From XN24 sp047921395 (GTDB lineage Bacteria; Pseudomonadota; Gammaproteobacteria; Steroidobacterales; XN24), in NCBI GenBank assembly GCA_047921395.1, contig JBLRWH010000032.1:1-27483 (forward strand): a stretch of DNA of 27,483 nt, in the 5' to 3' direction. Below, in pieces: positions 14,339-20,890 of this stretch; within the stretch, counting starts at the first letter, position 1, and every line of letters starts with the position of its first letter. The notes beneath the pieces are model-generated. The model saw only the letters and a list, made by a program, of their open reading frames with translations, made no database searches and was not told the origin of the DNA. The translations under genes were made by a program, and so were the position numbers.

Positions 14339-16033
14339 ATGAGCAACGCCAACGAGGCGGCAGGCACGCGTTTCCGCGCGGGCGCGCTGCGCGCGCCGCA
14401 TGGCGCCACCCTGAGTTGTCGCGGCTGGGTGCAGGAAGCCGCGCTGCGGATGCTGCTGAACAACCTGGATCAGGAGGTCGCCGAGAACCCGGAGGCGCTG
14501 GTGGTCTACGGCGGCATCGGCCGCGCTGCGCGCAACTGGGAGTGCTTCGACGCGATCGTCGCCACCCTGCGGCGCCTGGGCGATGACGAGACGCTGCTGG
14601 TGCAGTCCGGCAAGCCGGTCGGCGTGTTCCGTACGCACGAATTTGCGCCGCGCGTGCTGATCGCGAATTCCAACCTCGTCGGCAAGTGGGCCGACTGGGA
14701 CCATTTTTTCGAGCTCGATCGCAAGGGCCTGATGATGTACGGCCAGATGACGGCCGGTTCGTGGATCTACATCGGCTCGCAGGGGATCGTCCAGGGCACC
14801 TACGAAACCTTCGCCGAGGCCGTCCGCCAGCACTACGGCGGCGCAGCCGGGGGGCGCTGGCTGCTCACCGGCGGGCTCGGGGGGATGGGCGGCGCACAGC
14901 CGCTCGCGGCGGTGTTCGCGGGCCTGTCCTGCCTGGCGGTCGAGGTCGACCCCACGCGTATCGAGAAGCGCCTGGAGACCGGCTATCTCGACCGGCGCGT
15001 GGACCGCCTCGACGAGGCACTCGAGATCCTCGCGGCGGCGGGGCGCGACGGCGCCCCGGTCTCGGTCGGGCTGCTCGGCAACGCGGCGGAAGTGTTCGAG
15101 GAGATCGCCGCGCGCGGCATCCGCCCGGATCTCGTCACGGACCAGACCTCGGCGCACGACCCGCTGAACGGCTACATCCCCGTGGGCTACGATGTGGCGG
15201 CGGCCGCAGAGTTTCGCGAGCGCGATCCGCGCGGCTACGTTCATGCGGCGAAGGAATCGATGGCCCGGCAGGTGCGGGCGATGCTCGCACTGCAGGCGGC
15301 AGGGGTGCCGACCTTCGACTACGGCAATAACATCCGCGCGATGGCGCAGGACGCGGGCGTCACCAACGCCTTCGACTTCAAGGGCTTCGTGCCGCTGTAT
15401 ATCCGGCCGCTGTTCTGCGAGGGTGTGGGCCCGTTCCGCTGGGTGGCGCTGTCGGGCGACCCGGAGGACATCTGGCGCACGGACGCCAAGGCCCGCGAGC
15501 TGTTCCCGGAGAACAGCGGCCTGCATCGCTGGCTGGACGGCGCGCGCGAGCGCATCCGCTTCCAGGGACTGCCCGCACGCATCTGCTGGCTGGGTTACCA
15601 GGAGCGCCACCGGCTCGGCCTCGCCTTCAACGAGATGGTCGCCAGCGGCGAGCTCAAGGGGCCGATCGTGATCGGTCGCGATCACCTCGACTCCGGCTCG
15701 GTCGCCTCGCCGAACCGGGAGACCGAGGCGATGCGTGATGGCTCGGACGCAGTCGCGGACTGGCCCGTGCTGAACGCGCTCTTGAACACCGCGAGCGGCG
15801 CCTCCTGGGTCAGCTTCCACCACGGCGGGGGGGTCGGGATGGGCTACTCGCTGCACGCCGGCGTCGTGGTGGTGGCGGACGGCAGCGCGCGTGCCGCCGA
15901 GCAACTGGCGCGGGTGCTGGTCAACGATCCCGGCACGGGCGTGATGCGGCACGCTGACGCCGGCTACGCGCGCGCCCTCGAGGTGGCGGCGGAGCGCGGC
16001 CTGGACCTGCCGATGCACGCACCAGAGACTTGA
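14339..16033 (+). CDS. hutU: Urocanate hydratase (HutU)
   Basis: Second step of histidine breakdown: urocanate to 4-imidazolone-5-propionate, using tightly bound NAD+ as an electrophile. The 564 residues match the usual 550-560. Visible signatures are NLDQEVAENPEALVVYGGIG near the N-terminus, SWIYIGSQGIVQGTYET, the NAD-binding GGLGGMGGAQPLA, DQTSAHDPLNGY, the active-site cysteine region PLFCEGVGPFRW, and SFHHGGGVGMGYS. GGAGGAGAGGG stands directly before the ATG. The gene follows purL by 28 bp and may be read from its promoter. The other hut genes lie about 5 kb away on both strands. Confidence 0.97.
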   Translation: MSNANEAAGTRFRAGALRAPHGATLSCRGWVQEAALRMLLNNLDQEVAENPEALVVYGGIGRAARNWECFDAIVATLRRLGDDETLLVQSGKPVGVFRTHEFAPRVLIANSNLVGKWADWDHFFELDRKGLMMYGQMTAGSWIYIGSQGIVQGTYETFAEAVRQHYGGAAGGRWLLTGGLGGMGGAQPLAAVFAGLSCLAVEVDPTRIEKRLETGYLDRRVDRLDEALEILAAAGRDGAPVSVGLLGNAAEVFEEIAARGIRPDLVTDQTSAHDPLNGYIPVGYDVAAAAEFRERDPRGYVHAAKESMARQVRAMLALQAAGVPTFDYGNNIRAMAQDAGVTNAFDFKGFVPLYIRPLFCEGVGPFRWVALSGDPEDIWRTDAKARELFPENSGLHRWLDGARERIRFQGLPARICWLGYQERHRLGLAFNEMVASGELKGPIVIGRDHLDSGSVASPNRETEAMRDGSDAVADWPVLNALLNTASGASWVSFHHGGGVGMGYSLHAGVVVVADGSARAAEQLARVLVNDPGTGVMRHADAGYARALEVAAERGLDLPMHAPET

Positions 16034-16074
16034 TGCGCCAGCGGCGGAATCGTGAGACTCTGAATTGCGGGCCC

Positions 16075-16098
16075 GCGGAGACGCGGAGATGCGGAGAA
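16075..16098 (+). repeat. Dispersed octamer element, copy 2 (divergent)
   Basis: Three perfect tandem octamers differing only at the last base: GCGGAGAC, GCGGAGAT, GCGGAGAA. They lie 41 nt after the hutU stop, in hutU orientation, in the gap before the NmrA-like gene. The A-tract and the GGCTCGC header of the other copies are missing. Confidence 0.6.
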
Positions 16099-16131
16099 GG
16101 CAAGACGTAGGGACGACGGAGGAGTGGGGAC

Positions 16132-17013
16132 ATGATCCTGGTCGCGGGGGCGACGGGTGAGCTCGGGCGAGTGATCTGCCAAAAGCTCACGGAACGGGGC
16201 GGCATGGTCTACGGCATGGTGCGCGCCGGCTCGTCGCCGGCGGCCGTCGCTGAACTCGAGGCGATGGGGGTCGTGCCGGTGCAGGCGGAGCTGGGTAATC
16301 GCGAATCGCTGCGCGAAGCCTGCAGCGGCTGCGACTCGGTGGTTTCGGGCATGACCGCGATGGGACGCGCCAGCGAAAGCATCGAGCGGGTCGATCGCGA
16401 CGGCCAGCTCGCGCTGGTGGCGGCCGCGGCAGAGGAAGGCGTCGAGCGTTTCGTCTACGTGTCCTACTCGGGCGTGATCGGCAAGGACGATCCGCTCACG
16501 CTCGCCAAGCGCGCCGTCGAGCGCACGCTCAAGCACAGCGGCATGACCTGGACCGTGTTGCGCCCTTCGTATTTCATGGAGTCATGGTTCTCACCGGCGC
16601 TGGGCTTCGATATCGCCGCCGGCAAGGCGCGCATCTACGGCGCGGGCCGCGAACCGATCAGCTGGGTCGCACGCGAAGATGTCGCGGAATTCGCCGCCGC
16701 GGCCGTCGACAGCGAGGAGGCACGCAACGCCACGATCGAGATCGGCGGTCCGGAGGCCATCGCGCCGCTCGATGCCGTCGCCCTGTTCGAGTCACTCGCG
16801 GGCCGTCCCATTGAAGTGGAGACCATCGACGAGGCCACGCTGCGCGCGCAACTCGCGGCCGCCCGGACCGAGCATGAGCGCAGCATGGCGTCCGTCATGC
16901 TGGCCTATGCGAAGGGCAACGCGATTCCGATGGACGATGTCGCCGAGCGTTTCGGTGTTGAGCCGACCCGCTTGCGCCAGTGGGCCGAGCGGCTGCTCGG
17001 CGCCGGCGTCTGA
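16132..17013 (+). CDS. NmrA-like NAD(P)-binding protein
   Basis: A 293-residue Rossmann-fold protein with an N-terminal GATGELG nucleotide motif (6-12), then VERFVYVSYSGV, LAKRAVERTLKHSGMTWTVLRPSYFMESW and SWVAREDVAEF. This is the pattern of NmrA/TMR-like atypical SDRs, which sense or use NAD(P)H and often lack the full Tyr-Lys catalytic pair; here a Lys (LAKRAVE) is present but the usual Tyr is not obvious. GGAGGAG lies about 10 nt before the ATG. It follows hutU by 98 bp, with repeat copy 2 between, and converges on the cobalamin-binding gene 10 bp away. The substrate is unknown. Confidence 0.85.
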   Translation: MILVAGATGELGRVICQKLTERGGMVYGMVRAGSSPAAVAELEAMGVVPVQAELGNRESLREACSGCDSVVSGMTAMGRASESIERVDRDGQLALVAAAAEEGVERFVYVSYSGVIGKDDPLTLAKRAVERTLKHSGMTWTVLRPSYFMESWFSPALGFDIAAGKARIYGAGREPISWVAREDVAEFAAAAVDSEEARNATIEIGGPEAIAPLDAVALFESLAGRPIEVETIDEATLRAQLAAARTEHERSMASVMLAYAKGNAIPMDDVAERFGVEPTRLRQWAERLLGAGV

Positions 17014-17023
17014 GGTCCGGCGC

Positions 17024-18082
17024 TCAGGCCAGGAACAGCGCGTCCGCCAGGCGGATCCCGTCCACGGCGTCGGCGGCGTAGCCGTCCGCGCCGAGCTTGC
17101 GCCACACCTCCGGGGCGTCGTTGAAGGCGAGGCCGCCGACCAGGACGCGCACCTCGCGTCCCTCGATGCGCCGCACGGCGGCGATGGCGTCGGCGACCTT
17201 CGGCAGCTGCACGCTCAGGGCCGCGGAGAGCACGAGCAGGTCGGCATCGAAATACTGCACCGCCGAGGCGATTTCCGCCGCGGGCACACTGGCGCCCAGG
17301 TGCACCGCCCGCCAGCCGGCCACGTCGAAAAAGTCCGCGAGCACCCGCACGGCGATATCGTGCACGTTGCCCGCCACGGCCGCACAGAGCACCGTCCGGC
17401 CGTTGGCCGGCGCGCGCTCGGCGCGATGGGCCAGCAGGGCCATCAGGCGCTCGGTCGTGTAGGTGACGACATGTTCCTCGACGATTCCGAGTTCGCCCGC
17501 ATGCCACAGCCGGCCCACCTCGCGCTGCACGGGCACGAGCACGTCCAGGTAGGCGCTGGCGACGGGCAGGCCGGAGTCGACTTCTGCAAGCATCCGGTCG
17601 GTGGCCTTGCGGGTGTCACCTTCCAGCACGGCGGCCAGGTACTCGAGCGCCAGCTGGCCGGTCGCGGTGCGCGGATCGATGAACGCGTCGCCGTCCTCGA
17701 GCGGCTGGTCGAGCTCGGCGACGGCATCCCGCAACAGGGCGGCGGGCCCCGCCTGGGCTGGCGCGGGCAGTTCCTCTACCAGCACGGCGGCCAGCGTCTC
17801 GAGGCTCGCGCGCAGGTCGCTCTCCGGCACGGCGCGCGCGGCGAACGCCCGCCGCGCCCAGCCCAGCCGGGCCACGAACAGCCTGGACTCGCCCAGCCGC
17901 AGGGCCGTCGCCAGTTCGACGATGCGCTGGCCGAGCACCGCTTTCCAGGCGCCCTGGGCGTCCGGCGCGAAGCGCGCAGCGATCTCCGGGTGCGCCGCCA
18001 GGAGGCGCTCGGCCGCCAGCGCCGCATAGCCGGTGGCGCTGACCTCGAGCAGCTCGGCAGCGAAGGTATCGGACTGGCTCAT
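17024..18082 (-). CDS. Cobalamin-binding sensor-like protein with cap domain and no DNA-binding domain
   Basis: A 352-residue protein. Residues 1 to about 110 are an all-helical region I do not assign to a family. About 140-222 resembles the B12 cap (four-helix) domain, and 230-352 the Rossmann-type B12-binding domain. The cap contains W193-x9-E203-H204, the Wx9EH signature of CarH-type adenosylcobalamin photoreceptors. The B12-binding motif reads NVHDIA (239-244): the axial His241 is kept, but the usual Asp and Gly of DxHxxG are Asn and Ala. No MerR helix-turn-helix is present, so it should act through a partner, as AerR-type proteins do (inference). A corrinoid methyl-carrier is the alternative, but no methyltransferase partner is adjacent. 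GGAGG (18093-18089) serves the ATG with 6-nt spacing. Confidence 0.8.
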   Translation of the reverse strand: MSQSDTFAAELLEVSATGYAALAAERLLAAHPEIAARFAPDAQGAWKAVLGQRIVELATALRLGESRLFVARLGWARRAFAARAVPESDLRASLETLAAVLVEELPAPAQAGPAALLRDAVAELDQPLEDGDAFIDPRTATGQLALEYLAAVLEGDTRKATDRMLAEVDSGLPVASAYLDVLVPVQREVGRLWHAGELGIVEEHVVTYTTERLMALLAHRAERAPANGRTVLCAAVAGNVHDIAVRVLADFFDVAGWRAVHLGASVPAAEIASAVQYFDADLLVLSAALSVQLPKVADAIAAVRRIEGREVRVLVGGLAFNDAPEVWRKLGADGYAADAVDGIRLADALFLA

Positions 18083-18125
18083 GCGTGGCCTCCGGGCAAT
18101 GGGCTGGGCGTCAGGTCAGGCCCCG

Positions 18126-18131
18126 ATTATA
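18126..18131 (-). promoter_or_regulatory. Perfect TATAAT -10 box for the cobalamin-binding gene
   Basis: A consensus TATAAT on the - strand, 43 bp upstream of the ATG at 18082. No convincing -35 hexamer exists at 16-18 bp (the best is CTCGTA) and there is no extended -10 TGn. This may indicate an activator-dependent promoter. Confidence 0.45.
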
Positions 18132-18201
18132 GCGATGCGCCTGCGATGTACGAGCGCTGGCGCGCCTGCGGCACCCGATGGCTACGCCAATGGCCCCTCG
18201 C

Positions 18202-18207
18202 TAGAAT
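18202..18207 (+). promoter_or_regulatory. Candidate pepQ -10 box
   Basis: TAGAAT, identical to the candidate purL -10 box, lies 27 bp before the pepQ ATG. The -35 region (TGGCTA at 18179-18184, 17-bp spacing) matches at only 3 of 6 positions. It shares a 152-bp intergenic region with the divergent cobalamin-binding gene. Confidence 0.35.
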
Positions 18208-18234
18208 GCGGGTTCATCGAACGGGAGCGAGCGC

Positions 18235-19745
18235 ATGGGAATTCACGCGGCACCATCGACCGGGATGCTGGACCGGCTCTACCCGGCGCACCACGCCGAA
18301 TTGACGGCGCGGTACGAGTCCGTGCTCGCGGCTTCGGCGTTCGAGGCCATCGCGGTGTATTCGGGCGCACCGCGTTACCGCTTCCGCGACGACCAGGCGT
18401 GGCCGTACCGGGCCGGCGCCTTCTACCAGCAGTGGATCCCGTGCGAGGATCACGCCGGCAGCGTGCTGCTGTTCCGTCCCGGCAGGACGCCGCGCCTGGT
18501 GCTGCACCTGCCGCGGGATTACTGGCACTCGGTGCCCGAGGCGCCGAGCGGCGCCTGGACGGCGCATTTCGAGATCGAGATCGTGGCGGACGCCGACGCC
18601 GTGCGCCGCGCCCTGCCTGCCGACCTCTCGGGCTGCGCGTTGCTCGGCGAGCCCGACGACACGGTGGCCGGCTGGGGCTGTGCGGCGCTGAACCCCGCTG
18701 GGCTCGTCACCCGGCTCGAGTTCGCGCGCTTGTACAAGACGGCGTACGAGGTCGAATGCATCGCGGCCGCCAACCGTTGCGCCGCGCGCGGCCACCTCGC
18801 GGCGCGCGACGCGTTTCTCGGCGGTGGCAGCGAATTCGCCATCCACCTGGCCTACCTCGAGGCGACGGCACACAGCGAGGCGGAGCTGCCCTACGCGAAC
18901 ATCGTCGCGTTGAACGAGCACGGCGCGACCCTGCACTACGGGTATTTCGACCGCCGGCCGCCGGCGCCGCCCCGCAGCTTCCTGATCGACGCCGGCGCAC
19001 GGCACCGCGGGTACGCCGCGGATATCACCCGGACCTGGCCGGCCGAGCCGGGCGGCGAGTTCGCGGCCCTGGTGCACGCGCTCGACCATGCCCAGGTCGC
19101 GCTCATCGAGGGCCTGCAGGTGGGCCAGTCGTACGTCGACGTGCACGAGGACGCGCAGCTGGCGGTGGCCGTGATCCTGGAGGACTTCGGGATCGTGGCC
19201 ATGGCGCCGGACGACATGGTGGCGGCCGGCGTCAGCAACGTGTTCCTGCCCCACGGCGTGGGACACCACCTCGGGCTCCAGGTGCATGACACCGGCGGCA
19301 AGCTGGCCGCGCCCGATGGCACGGCGCTGCCGCAACCGGAGGCGTGGCCGTTCCTGCGCAACCTGCGCCCCGTGGAACAGGGCAACGTGTTCACGATCGA
19401 GCCCGGGCTGTACTTCATCGATTCGTTGCTGCAACGCCTGCGGGAGACGCCGCTTGGNNNNNNNNNNNNNNNNNNNNNNNNNNNNNNNNNNNNNNNNNNN
19501 NNNNNNNNNNNNNNNNNNNNNNNNNNNNNNNNNNNNNNNNNNNNNNNNNNNNNNNNNCCGGGCTGTACTTCATCGATTCGTTGCTGCAACGCCTGCGGGA
19601 GACGCCGCTTGGCCGTCACGTGGACTGGGACGCCGTCGAGCGCCTGCGGCCGTACGGTGGCGTGCGCATCGAGGACAACGTGTGGATGGGCCCGGGCGGC
19701 GCGCGGAACCTCAGCCGGGAGGCCTTCGCGGTGTTGGGCGCTTAA
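18235..19745 (+). CDS. pepQ: Xaa-Pro dipeptidase (PepQ), interrupted by a scaffold gap
   Basis: Cytoplasmic M24-family metallopeptidase that splits dipeptides with C-terminal proline. It resembles E. coli PepQ along its whole length. The five dinuclear-metal ligands are all present: two Asp in LIDAGARHRGYAADITRTW, His in PHGVGHHLGLQ, Glu in TIEPGLYFID and Glu in GVRIEDNVWM. A run of 100 N (19458-19557) splits the gene between the two Glu motifs. The 55 bases before the gap are repeated exactly after it. Joining 18235-19457 to 19613-19745 gives 1356 nt, an uninterrupted frame of 451 codons plus stop, against 443 in E. coli. The gene is therefore probably intact in the organism. The ATG is preceded by GGGAGCGAGCGC. 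Confidence 0.95.
19403..19457 (+). repeat. Contig-end duplicate, left of gap
   Basis: These 55 bases are identical to 19558-19612 across the N run. They encode the PGLYFIDSLLQRLRETPL stretch of PepQ, which E. coli PepQ has only once. The duplication is best read as overlapping contig ends that were scaffolded without being merged. Confidence 0.95.
19458..19557. other. Assembly gap of exactly 100 N
   Basis: A run of 100 N, the conventional placeholder for a gap of unknown size. Identical 55-base flanks show that the real gap is probably negative (an overlap), so no sequence is missing here. Confidence 0.97.
19558..19612 (+). repeat. Contig-end duplicate, right of gap
   Basis: Exact second copy of 19403-19457. 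Deleting 19458-19612 restores the pepQ reading frame with the expected protein length. Confidence 0.95.
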
Positions 19746-19790
19746 AAAACAGGCTCGCGCGGAGGCGCAGAGAGGCAGAGGCGCGGAGGA
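19744..19790 (+). repeat. Dispersed octamer element, copy 3
   Basis: The A-tract begins within the pepQ stop codon, followed by GGCTCGC (19752-19758) and octamers at 19759-19766, 19767-19774, 19775-19782 and 19783-19790. Orientation is that of pepQ. It faces copy 4, 220 bp away. Confidence 0.85.
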
Positions 19791-20010
19791 ATACAACAGA
19801 AATTATTGGTTGCCGGACCGGGCGTGATCGGGTTCAGGCAGCGCGATCGCGCGAGCCCGCAGCCTTTGAAAGGAAAGTTTCCCAGCCGGGGAGGACCGAC
19901 AGTGGTCGGCGAGGCGGCAATCGCGCGACGCTCACAAACAACTTGAGCCGGACCGGCCATGATCGATCGCGCCGCCCAATGCCGCCGACCCTACGACCCA
20001 TATATCAAAA
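19791..20010. other. Hairpin-rich non-coding block between two facing repeat copies
   Basis: No credible gene is seen. The block holds a 12-bp palindrome GCGCGATCGCGC (19841-19852). Two overlapping small palindromes follow, CCTTTGAAAGG (19863-19873) and GGAAAGTTTCC (19872-19882). There is a stem-loop CCGAC-AGTG-GTCGG (19896-19909) and a palindrome GCCGG-A-CCGGC. Two direct repeats starting GCCGGACCGG (19812-19830 and 19947-19965, 17 of 19 identical) bracket the hairpins. It could be a structured RNA, a small mobile-element remnant or a long 3' region; nothing decides between these. A 72-codon frame on - crosses it but looks spurious. Confidence 0.5.
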
Positions 20011-20055
20011 GTCTCCGCGCCTCTGCCTCTCTGCGCCTCCGCGCGAGCCCTTTTT
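20011..20055 (-). repeat. Dispersed octamer element, copy 4 (inverted)
   Basis: On the - strand: A5 tract (20055-20051), GGCTCGC header (20049-20043), then four octamers down to 20011. It starts 17 nt after the stop of the zinc-ribbon gene, in that gene's orientation, so it forms an inverted pair with copy 3. Confidence 0.85.
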
Positions 20056-20072
20056 ATCTTCCCGCGCAAGCC

Positions 20073-20774
20073 CTACCCATGCGACCCGTTCTGCAGCGGC
20101 TGGGGGTCCTGCTCGGCGACATAGCGGCGCATCATCATTGCTTGCTGCAGCCGGCCCTTGCGGACGTAGTTCTCGTAGAGGATGTCGCGCATGAACTCCA
20201 GCAGCACGCCGGCCTCGACCGGGGTGACGATCGGCATGCCCTCGCGCGCGGCGTCCGTGTCGAACAGCACGCGGCGCACGACGTTGAAGGTCGGGAGTTC
20301 CACCTCGGCCATCGCGCGGATCTCGTTGCACTGCTCGAAGATGCGCATCTTGCCGGTCTCGCCCGAGTCCTGGAACACGCGCTGGATGGTGCGCCGGCAC
20401 ATCGAGGCGAAGGCATTCAGCGCGTTCATGCTGTAGCAGTCGAGCGCTTCGCGGAACAGGATCTCGGTCTCTTCCGGCAGGTAGGTGAAATCGAAGCTTT
20501 CCTTCGGCCGCTCAACCTCGATGAAATTGGGCGACAGCTCGACCAGGTTCTCGGTGTAAGCCTTGACCGGGAAGCGGAGAAATACCGGCGAGTTGCAGTT
20601 GTCGCAGCGGAACACGAGACCGGTCTCGGGCGGCTTGAACCGGGACAGCTCCGCGAAGCTCGGGATCGCCACCGCCGTCATGTGCGCAAACACGCCGCAT
20701 GTCGGACAGTTCAGCGCGAAATGCTGGCTGTGGTCGTGCTGAAAGCCACCGCTCTTTTCGATGAACATGGGCAT
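20073..20774 (-). CDS. Zinc-ribbon protein of unknown function (DUF4145-like helical core)
   Basis: A 233-residue soluble protein, function not recognised. Two CxxC pairs, C23-P-T-C26 and C57-D-N-C60, form a likely N-terminal zinc ribbon. After about residue 100 it is helical, with FREALDCYSMNALNAFASM followed by CRR. That Ala/Cys-Arg-Arg pattern recalls DUF4145 proteins, which occur alone or next to restriction and toxin-like genes; the match is impressionistic. The ATG at 20774 has GGGGGAG 8 nt upstream and is preferred over the ATG at 20768. A weak promoter-like TACACT lies on - at 20825-20820. The gene follows hutH on the same strand, with a 116-bp gap, and converges on pepQ. Confidence 0.75.
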   Translation of the reverse strand: MPMFIEKSGGFQHDHSQHFALNCPTCGVFAHMTAVAIPSFAELSRFKPPETGLVFRCDNCNSPVFLRFPVKAYTENLVELSPNFIEVERPKESFDFTYLPEETEILFREALDCYSMNALNAFASMCRRTIQRVFQDSGETGKMRIFEQCNEIRAMAEVELPTFNVVRRVLFDTDAAREGMPIVTPVEAGVLLEFMRDILYENYVRKGRLQQAMMMRRYVAEQDPQPLQNGSHG

Positions 20775-20890
20775 GTTGCCCGCTCCCCCGGCGCCGTCCC
20801 CAAGCGCTTATGGGCTCCGAGTGTAGCCGAATGTTTGGCAGCGGCGCCAACCGTCCTGTTATGTAAAATCAATGCCTTGGAAGTGAAACT

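Noticed and set aside
11101..14463. A 1120-codon open frame on - opposite purL
   Set aside because: It is the antisense shadow of purL. Stop codons are scarce in this frame because of high GC. The translation is rich in Arg, Ala, Gly and His without domain patterns, and the + strand gene is unambiguous.
19403..19612. A genuine tandem duplication or truncated pepQ pseudogene
   Set aside because: The exact 55-bp identity ends at the N run, the N count is exactly 100, and joining the contigs gives a normal PepQ. An assembly artefact explains everything.
19742..19960. A 72-codon frame on - between pepQ and the zinc-ribbon gene
   Set aside because: Its C-terminal part is translated repeat copy 3, it has no plausible ribosome binding site, and no family is recognisable.
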